This document shows positions 49,947 through 59,689 of a stretch of 64,000 nt of DNA, one piece after another. The stretch's first letter is position 1; each line of letters begins with the position of its first letter. The position numbers were made by a program, and so were the translations under genes. A model generated the notes under the pieces. It was not told the DNA's origin. It worked only from the letters and a program-made list of their open reading frames with translations, and did not search any database. Source of the DNA: Neocallimastix lanati (nom. inval.) (lineage: Eukaryota; Neocallimastigomycota; Neocallimastigomycetes; Neocallimastigales; Neocallimastigaceae); contig JACVTC010000079.1 of NCBI GenBank assembly GCA_016946835.1, positions 332,001 through 396,000 on the forward strand. Reading direction: 5' to 3'.

Positions 49947-50891
49947 ATGAAGATGAGCTCCAACCGTGAAGGAAGAAAAATTCCACTCCCAATTATAGGT
50001 GGAAATAATAAGAATGTAAAAGCTTGGTACATTCTTATGAAAAATTGGTTAAAGATGGAAAAGGTTACTGATGACGAAGAAAAATTTCAATTCATTTTGG
50101 CAGGAACTGTAGAAGAAGCCACCCAAATTATGAGCGATAAATTCGTAGAAGCAAACAGAATTTTAAATTTAGAAGAGTGTAGAGATATCCTCCTGGAAAG
50201 GTATCATCTAAACGAAGATGAAAGATTTAGGGAATTAAAAACTTTACTAATTATGCCAAATGAAAGTGTCAGGTACTTGGATTACTACTGCCAGCTCTCT
50301 ACAGATAATAAAGCAAAATTATCAGTCTACGATTACGAGAATTCTATACGTAGTCGAACTGATATTTATGAAAAGGTAGCCTATGAAGAAGCCAAGACTA
50401 TTGAGGCTGCTTGTAAAATTGCAGAAAAAGTAGAAAGAATAAAACTTGGAAGTCGCTCAGTACAAAAGGGTAGAAAATTTAACAATAATAATATCCAAAA
50501 TAATTATCCTTTTATTAGTAGATATAGATCCAACCAAAACTTTAATCAATTAAATAATAATTATAACTCATTCTTAAATACCAATTTACAAAATAAAAAT
50601 AGGAATTTAAATAATGAATTACAGAGGAGTAATAATTTTAACAATAATTATAACAACTATAATAATATTAATAATAATACATTAAATAGAATGAATAATA
50701 CAAAGGTTCCAAGAAATATTAATAACACTCCTAACAATAATAATGGTTTAAATAGTGTTGATGATATTACTAGGGGTTTAGAGAACCTACATATAAAAGT
50801 ATGTTATTGGTGCCATGAGCCTGGCCATATTATTAGGTATTGCCCACAACTTAGATACCAACAAAACAATAATCAAAATACAAAAAACTAG
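49947..50891 (+). CDS. Gag of the gypsy element
   Basis: Structural protein of 314 residues that packages the element RNA. The N-terminal 180 residues resemble the retrotransposon gag domain (KAWYILMKNWLKMEK...). A long Asn-rich linker follows, then a zinc knuckle, CYWCHEPGHIIRYC, with the exact C-x2-C-x4-H-x4-C spacing at about residues 286-299. The frame ends ACA AAA AAC TAG, i.e. in a -1 slippery heptamer, so most ribosomes would stop here and a minority continue into pol. The start is the first ATG after the leader. Confidence 0.93.
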   Translation: MKMSSNREGRKIPLPIIGGNNKNVKAWYILMKNWLKMEKVTDDEEKFQFILAGTVEEATQIMSDKFVEANRILNLEECRDILLERYHLNEDERFRELKTLLIMPNESVRYLDYYCQLSTDNKAKLSVYDYENSIRSRTDIYEKVAYEEAKTIEAACKIAEKVERIKLGSRSVQKGRKFNNNNIQNNYPFISRYRSNQNFNQLNNNYNSFLNTNLQNKNRNLNNELQRSNNFNNNYNNYNNINNNTLNRMNNTKVPRNINNTPNNNNGLNSVDDITRGLENLHIKVCYWCHEPGHIIRYCPQLRYQQNNNQNTKN

Positions 50892-50914
50892 ATTACGGAA
50901 GAAGGCTAACTTCC
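50882..50914 (+). promoter_or_regulatory. -1 programmed ribosomal frameshift signal
   Basis: A AAA AAC (50882-50888) in the correct zero-frame phase, directly followed by the gag stop TAG. After eight spacer bases a stem GGAAG/CTTCC (50897-50901 with 50910-50914) forms an eight-base loop. GGC in the loop could pair with GCC at 50927-50929 as a small pseudoknot. After slipping, the next codon is CTA at 50888, and the pol frame is open from there. The site and phase are seen directly; use in vivo is inferred from known retroelement biology. Confidence 0.85.
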
Positions 50915-53900
50915 AATAATCAAAATGCCAACTATAATGATTATGGTGAAAACAATATTGCTACTGTTTGTCTCAATAATGATTATAGTAATAACCATAA
51001 CAATTATAATAATAACTACAATAATATTTATGATAATAATTATAATGAAGATTATGATAATGATAATTTTAACCATTATGATAATAATGATTATAATAAT
51101 GATTATAATAATGATTATGATAATATAAATAATAATGAACAATTCTATTTTGAAAATGATAAAATTAATGATTATAATGGCGACAATGTTGTAGTATCTT
51201 CTTACGACAATCATAACAATTTGGAAGAAATTATAGCTGCTGCAAAAAGAGAAAGAGATGAAAAATATAATAATATATTAACAAACGCTAATAAGAAGTT
51301 ACGCAATATAACGAATAATTATGACAAAACTTCCATTAATAATTCACAAACTATTCCTCAAAATAAAATATTTGATAATATAAATAATATTAGTAATCCT
51401 ATCCAAAATAATAATTCCACTGATAATATTATAAATAACAAACGAATTATTAAACCTACGAGAAAAATAAATAAAAAAGTCCTTAACAATAATATTAAAA
51501 TTGATAATAATAATGAAAATAAAAATGAAAAAAATGAAGTTCATAATAACGCACAGCAAAGAGAAAGAATTAAGAATAAAATTAATGATAATGATTCAAG
51601 TAAAAAAATTAATAATATGAAGACAGTTAATAATGTTAATAATATGGACAAAATGAAGAATAAAAATTTAACGGAAAAAGAAAAGAAACAAAAACCTACC
51701 ATACAGATGATGAGAAACCGCGAGCAATATAATATTTGCGAAGATTTATTAAATATTCCAGCAAATATTACAATTGGACAACTCCTTAACATTTCAAAAA
51801 TTTCTAAAGATGAATTAATTAAAGGTATTAAGAATTCAAAGCAAAATAATGAAAATATTATTAATGCTACTAATTCTAATATAGATAATAACTATAATAA
51901 TAACGATAATAATAGTACCAATAGTAGTAACAATGAAAATTATAGTGATATTAATTATAATAGTAAAATAGCTAATAATTTAAATAATAATAATAATATT
52001 GTACACGAACATGATGTTGCAGTTGTACGTGGATATATTAATGGCTATCCTGCTTCAATTTTTATAGACGCGTGTAGTAATGCAAATTTAATATCACGTA
52101 AATTTTTAAATAAATTTGTTAAAAATTATAAAATTATTGGCCATGATAAAAGTACAATTAGACAAGCGATGGTTGATGATATAAGTCGTGTTTATGATAT
52201 TGTTCGCTTAGCTGTTAAACTTGGTTCTGTTGAATTTATTACTGATTTTAAAATTTCCGATAAAGACGATCCTTTTTATGATGCGATTATTTCTCTTAAA
52301 ACACAATCTGATAACAGGATTCTTATTGACACAATTCATAAAGTTCTTGCATATATGAATATGGACGATAAATTAGTACCTATTAGTAATATAGAAGATA
52401 TAAATACCTTCCGTTCTCAGTCTTTATTATGTGTTTCTCCTGAACCAAAAATTGATATTGTTGAGGCTACTTTATTTGTTGATGCTAATGAATCTAATTC
52501 TAATATTAGTGCTAAAGAAAAAGATGATGTAATTAATTCTATTATTAATCAATTAAAATTTAAAAATAAAAAAGATTATAAAAAATTTTGTAGATTATTA
52601 AAAAAATTTGATGATATTATTGCCATTTCTTCTGATGATTTGGAACCATCTAAATTATTTCCTCATCATATTATTTTACAAGAAAACTCTATGCCAATTA
52701 AACAAAAGGCGTATAAAATTTCTCAGGTTCAATCTAATGCTTTAAAGGAAGAACTTCGTAAATTATTGGAGAAAAAGTTAATTGAACCTTCTCATTCTCC
52801 ATGGGCTTCTCCTGTTGTTTTAGTGTTAAAGAAAAATGGTAAATGGCGTCTTTGTGTTGATTTTAGGAAGTTGAATGATATTACTATTAAAGATGCCTAT
52901 GCACTCCCAAAAATTCGTGAAATCTTTGATGCTTTGAAAGATGCAAAAATATTTTCTTCTATTGATTTATTTAGTGGTTACCATCAAATTCCTATGTGGG
53001 CTGAAGATATGGAAAAGACTTCTTTTACAACAAAATTTGGTAATTACTATTTTAAAGTTATGCCCTTTGGTTTAACTAACGCGCCTGCTACCTTCCAACG
53101 TGAAATGAATAGAATCTTCTTTGATTTAATTAATGATTGCGTTCAAATATACTTAGATGATATTATTATTTATTCCGATAGTTTTGAAAATCATCTAATT
53201 CATCTTTCCAAAGTTTTTAATATTTTAAGAAAATATAATTTAAAATTAAACATAGAAAAATGTCATTTCTGTCAAACAGAAATTGAAGCTTTAGGTCATA
53301 AAGTTACTACTGATGGTTTACTTCCTCTAGATAAGAAAACGCTTTCCATTATGAATATGACACCTCCTACTAATGTATCCGAACTTCGTTCTTTTCTAGG
53401 CATGACTGGTTATTATAGAAATTTCATTGACAATTACTCTGCTAAATCTGCACCTCTTTGTTCTTTGTTAAGGAAGAATACTCCATTTGTTTGGACTGAT
53501 TCTCAAAACAATAGCTTTCAATTATTAAAGAATTGTTTAATCAGTGCCCCTATCCTCTGTTACCCTAAATTTGATATTCCATTTATTATTCGTTCCGATG
53601 CTTGTGGTTATGGTATTGGTGGTGTTCTTTTACAACTTTATGATGATAATATTGAACACCCTATTTATTTTGTTAGTAGAAGTTTAAAAAAATCTGAGAA
53701 AAATTATACTACAACTGAACTTGAAGGCACTGCTGCTTATTATTGCTTAGTCCAATTCGAACATTATATTTTAGGTAATCCATTCAAAACAATTCTATAT
53801 ACTGATCACAAACCTTTAGTTTCTATTATTAAAAGTTGTGAGCCGAATACTCTTAAACATCAACGTTGGTGTGATAAATTTAGTAAACTTCAAGTTGATA

Positions 53901-54109
53901 TTGTTTATCACCCTGGTAAAGCTAATTTGATTGCTGATGCATTGTCTAGAGTTGTTCGTAAAGACTTCTCTTTTACTAATGTTTGTATTAGTTCTAATTC
54001 TCTTCTTAATAGCGATATTCTGTTCACTTCTGTTAACAATTCTAATAGTTCCATTGATTCCTCCATTGTTAATAATTCACCTATTGATAGCTCCATTCTC
54101 ACCCAGTAG
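50888..54109 (+). CDS. Pol part 1: protease, reverse transcriptase, RNase H
   Basis: Read by -1 frameshift from gag; about 1,073 codons to a TAG at 54107. The first 350 codons are an Asn/Lys-rich low-complexity region. A retropepsin-like domain follows (INGYPASIFIDACSNANLIS), in which the usual D(S/T)G triad is DAC. Reverse transcriptase: SHSPWASPVVLVLKKNGKWR, DFRKLND, MPFGLTNAPATFQ and the catalytic YLDD. Then the thumb, GYYRNFIDNYS, and RNase H (FIIRSDACGYGIGGVL, TTTELEG, YTDHKPL, HPGKANLIADALSR). Intact throughout except for the terminal stop before integrase. Confidence 0.94.
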   Translation, partial: LDYGRRLTSNNQNANYNDYGENNIATVCLNNDYSNNHNNYNNNYNNIYDNNYNEDYDNDNFNHYDNNDYNNDYNNDYDNINNNEQFYFENDKINDYNGDNVVVSSYDNHNNLEEIIAAAKRERDEKYNNILTNANKKLRNITNNYDKTSINNSQTIPQNKIFDNINNISNPIQNNNSTDNIINNKRIIKPTRKINKKVLNNNIKIDNNNENKNEKNEVHNNAQQRERIKNKINDNDSSKKINNMKTVNNVNNMDKMKNKNLTEKEKKQKPTIQMMRNREQYNICEDLLNIPANITIGQLLNISKISKDELIKGIKNSKQNNENIINATNSNIDNNYNNNDNNSTNSSNNENYSDINYNSKIANNLNNNNNIVHEHDVAVVRGYINGYPASIFIDACSNANLISRKFLNKFVKNYKIIGHDKSTIRQAMVDDISRVYDIVRLAVKLGSVEFITDFKISDKDDPFYDAIISLKTQSDNRILIDTIHKVLAYMNMDDKLVPISNIEDINTFRSQSLLCVSPEPKIDIVEATLFVDANESNSNISAKEKDDVINSIINQLKFKNKKDYKKFCRLLKKFDDIIAISSDDLEPSKLFPHHIILQENSMPIKQKAYKISQVQSNALKEELRKLLEKKLIEPSHSPWASPVVLVLKKNGKWRLCVDFRKLNDITIKDAYALPKIREIFDALKDAKIFSSIDLFSGYHQIPMWAEDMEKTSFTTKFGNYYFKVMPFGLTNAPATFQREMNRIFFDLINDCVQIYLDDIIIYSDSFENHLIHLSKVFNILRKYNLKLNIEKCHFCQTEIEALGHKVTTDGLLPLDKKTLSIMNMTPPTNVSELRSFLGMTGYYRNFIDNYSAKSAPLCSLLRKNTPFVWTDSQNNSFQLLKNCLISAPILCYPKFDIPFIIRSDACGYGIGGVLLQLYDDNIEHPIYFVSRSLKKSEKNYTTTELEGTAAYYCLVQFEHYILGNPFKTILYTDHKPLVSIIKSCEPNTLKHQRWCDKFSKLQVDIVYHPGKANLIADALSRVVRKDFSFTNVCISSNSLLNSDILFTSVNNSNSSIDSSIVNNSPIDSSILTQ
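54107..54109 (+). promoter_or_regulatory. In-frame UAG between RNase H and integrase
   Basis: CAG TAG GAG: the only stop between pol and integrase, and both are in the same frame (54110 continues to 55276 with no other interruption). A G follows the UAG. It may be a new nonsense mutation or a stop codon that is sometimes read through, as at the gag-pol junction of some retroviruses. Flanked by Ser-rich linker sequence, not by a conserved domain. Confidence 0.6.
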
Positions 54110-55276
54110 GAGAACGAAAAATTCATTTCTGAATTTATGTATAAATTTTTAACCGAAAAAATAGTTAAAATTGATAATAAATTATATTTTAGAGATGATA
54201 ATAAATTAAGAAAAATTATTGATGATCCCTATGAAAAAATTAAAATTATTACTAAAGAACATAGAGTGGGTCATGAAGGTATTCAGAAAACTTACGAAAG
54301 AATAAAAGAAAAGTATTACTGGAAAAATTTAATAATAGATGTAAAAAAATATATTTCGCTATGCAAAATATGTCAACTAAATCGTTCTGAGCCATTGCCG
54401 AAACCAACAGAAAAATATGGAACTCCTGTAGAAGCTCCTTTTGTTAGAGTTGGTTTAGATATTATTGGACCCCTAAAAGAAACACAACAAGGTAATAAAT
54501 ATATTATTGTTTGCGTAGATTATTTTACAAAGTGGGTAGAAGCTAAACCACTTCGTACTACTACTTCACAGGACGTAACAAATTTCTTAGTAGAAGTTTT
54601 TAGTAGACATGGTATACCAGAACTAATTATTACAGATAATGGTGTACAGTTTACTGCTGATTATACTAAAATATTTTTAGATCTATATGATGTGTACGTT
54701 CATTTTGTTAGTACATATCATCCAGAATCAAATGGATTAGTGGAAAACAGAAATAGAGAAATAGGAAAGCAATTAAGAAATTTCTCGAATGATAACAAAC
54801 ATTGGGATATTTTGTTACCGCTGGCTTTATGGGCTTTAAGAACCAGTAAATCTGCTGTAACGGGTTATTCAAGTTTTGAACTTTTATATGGACGTAAGGA
54901 ATTACTACCTATAGATATAAATTTAAGAAATTCAATTTTGGAAGATAATAGTAGAACTATGGACGAAATATTAATGGAAAGGTTCGTTGAGCATGCTAAA
55001 TGGGTTGAAAAAGCAGCAAAAAAAATGCTTGGAACAATCCATTATTGGAAAACTCGAAGACAAGCTCAACAAAGTATGGAAAATAAGAAAAATTTTAAAA
55101 TTGGTGATTTAGTAAAAATAAGAAATCACCAACGAACTAAACTTGAACCGTATTTCCTTGGCCCATATATAATTAAGGACATATCTTGGAATACAGTTCA
55201 ATTACAGGATGCCATGGACGGTACAAAATTGGAAAGAAACGTCCATATTAAAAATATATTACCTTTTAATGAATGA
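54110..55276 (+). CDS. Pol part 2: integrase of the gypsy element
   Basis: Inserts the cDNA into host chromosomes. The frame is continuous with pol across the UAG; the first ATG is at 54137. Zinc-binding HHCC segment: HRVGHEG ... CKICQ. DDE catalytic core: D in VGLDIIGP, D in ITDNGVQF, E in NGLVENRNRE. The C-terminal region contains GDLVKIRNHQRTKLEPYFLG, of the GPY/F type common in gypsy integrases. No chromodomain is visible. About 388 residues from the UAG, or 379 from the ATG. Confidence 0.94.
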   Translation, partial: ENEKFISEFMYKFLTEKIVKIDNKLYFRDDNKLRKIIDDPYEKIKIITKEHRVGHEGIQKTYERIKEKYYWKNLIIDVKKYISLCKICQLNRSEPLPKPTEKYGTPVEAPFVRVGLDIIGPLKETQQGNKYIIVCVDYFTKWVEAKPLRTTTSQDVTNFLVEVFSRHGIPELIITDNGVQFTADYTKIFLDLYDVYVHFVSTYHPESNGLVENRNREIGKQLRNFSNDNKHWDILLPLALWALRTSKSAVTGYSSFELLYGRKELLPIDINLRNSILEDNSRTMDEILMERFVEHAKWVEKAAKKMLGTIHYWKTRRQAQQSMENKKNFKIGDLVKIRNHQRTKLEPYFLGPYIIKDISWNTVQLQDAMDGTKLERNVHIKNILPFNE

Positions 55277-55485
55277 AATTTCAAATTGAAATTTCAAAAA
55301 TCTTTAATTTCTTTATATAAAAAAAAAAAAAAAATTTTTTTTTATTATTAAAATTTTTATTATAAAAATTTTCAAAAATTTCATTTTTTTATTATTAAAT
55401 TTAATATAAATTAATATAAAAATTTTTAATCTAAATTATTATAAATTTAATTTCACTAATTTCTTGCGAAATTAAGTTCAATTCT

Positions 55486-55495
55486 AGCAGGGAAG
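55486..55495 (+). other. Polypurine tract
   Basis: AGCAGGGAAG, four to five bases before the 3' LTR, in the position expected for the plus-strand DNA primer. It is short and contains one C, so it is a modest match. Confidence 0.5.
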
Positions 55496-55500
55496 TTTCT

Positions 55501-56010
55501 GATATAAAACAAATATGTGTAGCAACATATTTGTATATTTGAATATTTGTATATTCAGATATTAAATTTATATCTTATTATTTATAATAATTTATATTAT
55601 TATATATTTTATATTATTATTTATATTTTATATTATTTATATTTTGTATATATTATTTATATTCCTTATATATATTTCTTAAATATTAAATTATACTTCT
55701 TATTTTAAATTATTAAAGTTTATAATTATTAAAGTATATATAATTAATATAATAGTTTATATTATTTATATATTATTCATATTAAAATATTATTTATTTA
55801 TATATATATTATGTTTATATATATATATATTTATTTATAATAATTATATATTATTAATACTTTACAGTATAATTAATATTAACTCTTATTCTTGTTTTTG
55901 TTTTTCTTTAGTAGAAATAATATTGTAATTATAAAATAAATATTAATAAAAATTATTAATAACTCAAATACACTTATTAAACCAGCTACAACATAAAGAA
56001 TATCACATTA
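55501..56010 (+). repeat. 3' LTR of the gypsy element
   Basis: 510 bp, base-for-base the same as the 5' LTR as far as I can read, ending CACATTA just before the target duplication TCTAT. Identity of the pair dates the insertion as very recent. Confidence 0.95.
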
Positions 56011-57284
56011 TCTATCCTAACACGTGATGAACACGCAGATACATTAACTAATAAGGATTTACAATACGCAGGAATCACCCCGCTTCAGGCAATGTATACG
56101 TACAACTGAGAAGCACGATCATAGTGTAGACGATGACTTGTTCGATTTAGGGTTAGGCTGTCAAATGGATTATAATGGGTGGTAAGGTGGAACTGAACTC
56201 CGGACTATTGACCTCAGGGTATACGCGTTAACCATTGACCCGATCTTACGGAGTTCAATTTAATATGGTAAAGAATGAATTAATAACCTTTATTTTATTA
56301 TTAATAATTCTTTACTAAATTGTACTTTCCTATATTCTTGATAACCTAAACTTAATAATAAAATTTAATTTATTTTGATATAAATTAATTTTAACTTGTA
56401 AATAATGTAAATCAATTTTAATTAATTACTTTATTGATATTAAATGTTAAGGAATGTGGTCCATTTCGCCAATTTTTTTTTGAAATTTTAATAAGCCATC
56501 TATTTATTTGTGGCTTTTAAAATTTATATTATTACGCCATAAAATTTAATATAATTTTAAGTAAAAAAGAAATAAATGTATAAATAAATAAGTAAATAAA
56601 TAAATAAATAAAAATTAAAAAGGTCAATAAAAAATAAAATATTTTTATATAATTTTTTTTTTTGACAATCATGTTATAAGGAAAATGATAAATAATTATT
56701 TTCCTTATAACCTTATTTTTTATATTTTATTATTAATATTTATATTATATTTTTATATTTTATATTTTATTATTGATATTATATTTTTATATTTTATATT
56801 TTATTATTGATATTATATTTTTATATTTTTCTATTAATATTATATTTTTATATTTTCATATTTTTATATTTTATTATTAATATCAATATAATATTTTTAT
56901 ATTTTATTATTAAAAAATTTTATTTTATAAATTTATATTTAAATTAATATTATTTAAAATATTAATTTTTTATATTATAACTAAAACTTTAGTTGTTATT
57001 ATAACATCTTAATAATAGAATTAAACCTTTTATTTTATATATAATTTATAAATAAAATATTAAATAATAATAAAAATTACAAAATAATATTTTTATAAGA
57101 TTTAAATTATAGCTATAAATTGAAATTTCAAAAATTAAAATTTGTTGTTCACATTTCAATTACTATTTATATATTACAGCAACCGTTTTGTAGAGATATA
57201 TAAATAGGTTTTTTACACATATGAATTCACATGTCTATCCCATATTATATATATGGGCTTGTAAAGAACATATATACTTTGGTA

Positions 57285-57645
57285 TATATATCTTATACTA
57301 TATCAGTACGACGTCGGCGCTCCAAATTCCTAAGCAGAGGTAGCTCCAGTAGACATGTCTTGCCAAATAACATCCGTGTTATCCTATAGAAATTGAACTC
57401 GTAACCCTCACAGTATAGGCTATACAACTACACTAGGATGCCATGGGTGATCAAATATAGAAATTAAATACGTGGCAATCCAATAATGGTAGGAGCGGAA
57501 TTAATACTTACCTGAAATTGTGCCATTATAACCCCTTTACCCTTTCTCCAAACCCTATCGGGAAAATCAGATAAAGAGTAGATACCAGATGATTATTAAG
57601 TCCGCCACATAACAACCGGTAGAAAGCCCAGTTCTACTTTATATG
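57285..57645 (-). ncRNA. GC-rich island of family I copy 2 (counterpart of island A)
   Basis: Inverted counterpart of 43865-44250. A box complement at 57425-57435, B box complement at 57389-57399, core motif complement at 57298-57322. Differs from copy 1 by a 21-base deletion bounded by CTGG repeats and a few substitutions (for example GTGGCGGAC versus GTGGCGAC). Both copies keep the pol III-like boxes unchanged. Confidence 0.45.
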
Positions 57646-58056
57646 CTAAAAAATGCTATATATATTTGTTGTTTTAAAAAGACTTAAAAGTTAATAATTT
57701 AATTAGATTATAATATAAATAAAATAAATTAATTAATTCATAAATTCTTTATTAGTATATATTAAAAAAAAATAATTAATATTAATTTAGAATAAATAAA
57801 TAATTAAGTTTTTTTTATATACATTAAATAAATAATTTATTTTTAAATAATAAAAATTAAAATATTTTCATATATATTATATGTATCTGTATTTTTTTAA
57901 AAAAATTAAAAGAAAAAGAAATAATTAAAATACTTTTTATCTTTTAAAAAAAATTGAATATTTAATTGTTCAGAATTAATATTAAAAAATAATATTTAGA
58001 TAATTAATATAATAATTTAAAAGATATAATTAAAAACTATATATTAAAATTTATAA

Positions 58057-59478
58057 ATGGAAGAAAACATAACTATTTATATAAGTGAGTCTAATAAAGG
58101 AGAAGAACAAATCATTATTAATAAACAATATAAATTTAATTTTTCACATTCAAGGAAAGATAATTCAAAAGTTTATAAATGTACCGAATATAAAAAAAAT
58201 AATAAATGTAAATCTTTTATTATTTTAAATAATGAGAAAGAAATCTTAAAATATGAGAGTTTACATAATCATCCTGGAAACGAATATAGTGTATCCCTAT
58301 CTGTAATGAAACATAAAATTAAAGATGAAATTAAAAAACATTCAAATCCTTTTGATATAAAACGAAAAAGACTATATAATGAAATTTCTAAAGAAATGGG
58401 ATTTATATATCCGTGTCCAGAATATATTTCAGTTAAAACTCTAATATTAAGAAGTATTAATAAAAAACTACCATCCAATGTAACAACTTTTAATGAAATT
58501 CCTAATGAATCTGAATATTATAAAACTGAACGAAATGAAGATTTTATGATATTCAAAAATTCTGATTTAGTAATTTTTCAATCCCCTTTTCAAGCAAAAT
58601 TATTTAAGAAATATAATAATGATATATTTGTGGATGGTACTTTTTATATCGCACCTAAATTTAGTCAACAAATGTTTATTACTAGAACTTACGTTAAAGA
58701 ATTGAATAGTTTTTATACTACTTTTTATGCAATATTAAGAAATAAAAAGCAAAAAACATATAAAATGTTATTCAATAAATTAAAACAAAATTCTAATAAT
58801 AATATTATAACTGAACCAAAAAATGTATATTGCGATTTTGAAAAAGGCATATCCAAAGCAGTTAAAAAAATATTTCCTAATATAAATATTAAATACTGTA
58901 TTTGACATTATAAAAATTTATTAGAAATTAAAAAAAATGAATTGTGCCGTAATGAAGTGAACGATGATGAAAAAATATTTAATTATTACAAAGGAATTTC
59001 AAACTTACCATTTACCAACCCTGATTATATAATGGATATTTTTTCATTAATTAAAACTAAATCCATTGAAAAAAATTCTTGTCAATTTTTAAAATTTTTA
59101 GAATATTTTTATGAAACATATTTAATTGGTTACGATATGAAAAGTTGGAATTATTAAAATAATATTGAACATATAACCAATAATGCTTCAGAATCACTCA
59201 ATAATTCTTTAAATAAACTATTTCCAATGAAACCAAATTTTTATGAATTAATAAATAAATTAAAAGAACACGAACATTTATCATATTATGATTACCAAAT
59301 GAAAATAAAAGGAATTTGGAGAATGAAAAAAAAAATAAAAACAAAAACTGATGAAATTAATATCTTAATTGAAAAATACAAAAATAAAGAAGCCAAGTTA
59401 ATTAATATAAAATATGATAGAAGTGATCTTTCTAAATTGTGGTTTGAATGTTTAACTAATTTAAATAATATTTTATAA
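58057..59478 (+). pseudogene. FLYWCH-MULE transposase of family I copy 2, two stops
   Basis: The first 282 codons are open and include the FLYWCH finger and DGTFYIAPKFSQQ, and the frame carries no frameshift here (unlike copy 1). A TGA at 58903-58905 replaces the Trp of the C-x-W-H motif, and a TAA at 59155-59157 replaces a Tyr. The remaining C-terminal sequence is in frame to 59478. Each copy thus carries different lesions, so both were damaged after they separated. Confidence 0.9.
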
Positions 59479-59689
59479 ATATTATTTAATAATAAATAAT
59501 TATGAAATGACAGAGGAATTTCCAAAAGAAAAAATCATTAAAATTCTTTCATACAAAAACTTATAATTAAATTTATTAATTAAAAAATTTATAATTATTA
59601 AAAAGTTAAAATGTTTATATACTTGATAAAATTTATGTAGTTTAAATAAATATTCTATTATTTTATTATTATAATTAATTTTATTAATA

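Larger units (their letters stand above)
48887..56010 (+). mobile_element. Full-length Ty3/gypsy LTR retrotransposon
   Basis: 7.1 kb, flanked by the 5-bp duplication TCTAT (48882-48886 and 56011-56015). The 510-bp LTRs look identical throughout, which indicates very recent insertion. The order is LTR, primer-binding site, gag, protease, reverse transcriptase, RNase H, integrase, polypurine tract, LTR. The RT-RH-IN order is diagnostic of gypsy rather than copia. A -1 frameshift site joins gag to pol, and a single UAG precedes integrase. It lies inside a SINE. Confidence 0.96.
48600..56256 (-). mobile_element. tRNA-derived SINE, split by the gypsy element
   Basis: Removing the gypsy element and one TCTAT joins 48600-48886 to 56016-56256, a unit of roughly 0.5 kb on the minus strand. 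Its 5' head (complement of about 56256-56180) has a tRNA-like A box CGGGTCAATGG (about 9 of 11), a B box AGTTCAGTTCC (about 9 of 11) 43 bases further on as in real tRNAs, and ATGGTTAACGCG reminiscent of tRNA-Arg. The 3' end is a 32-A tail (T-run 48602-48633). AATTTAATA at 48591-48599 and 56257-56265 is a plausible 9-bp target duplication. The shared island core lies at 48741-48765. Confidence 0.7.

Noticed and set aside
50906-51214. Frames of Ile/Asn/Tyr repeats on both strands just after gag
   Set aside because: Shadows of the Asn-rich start of pol, which is already open in the -1 frame.
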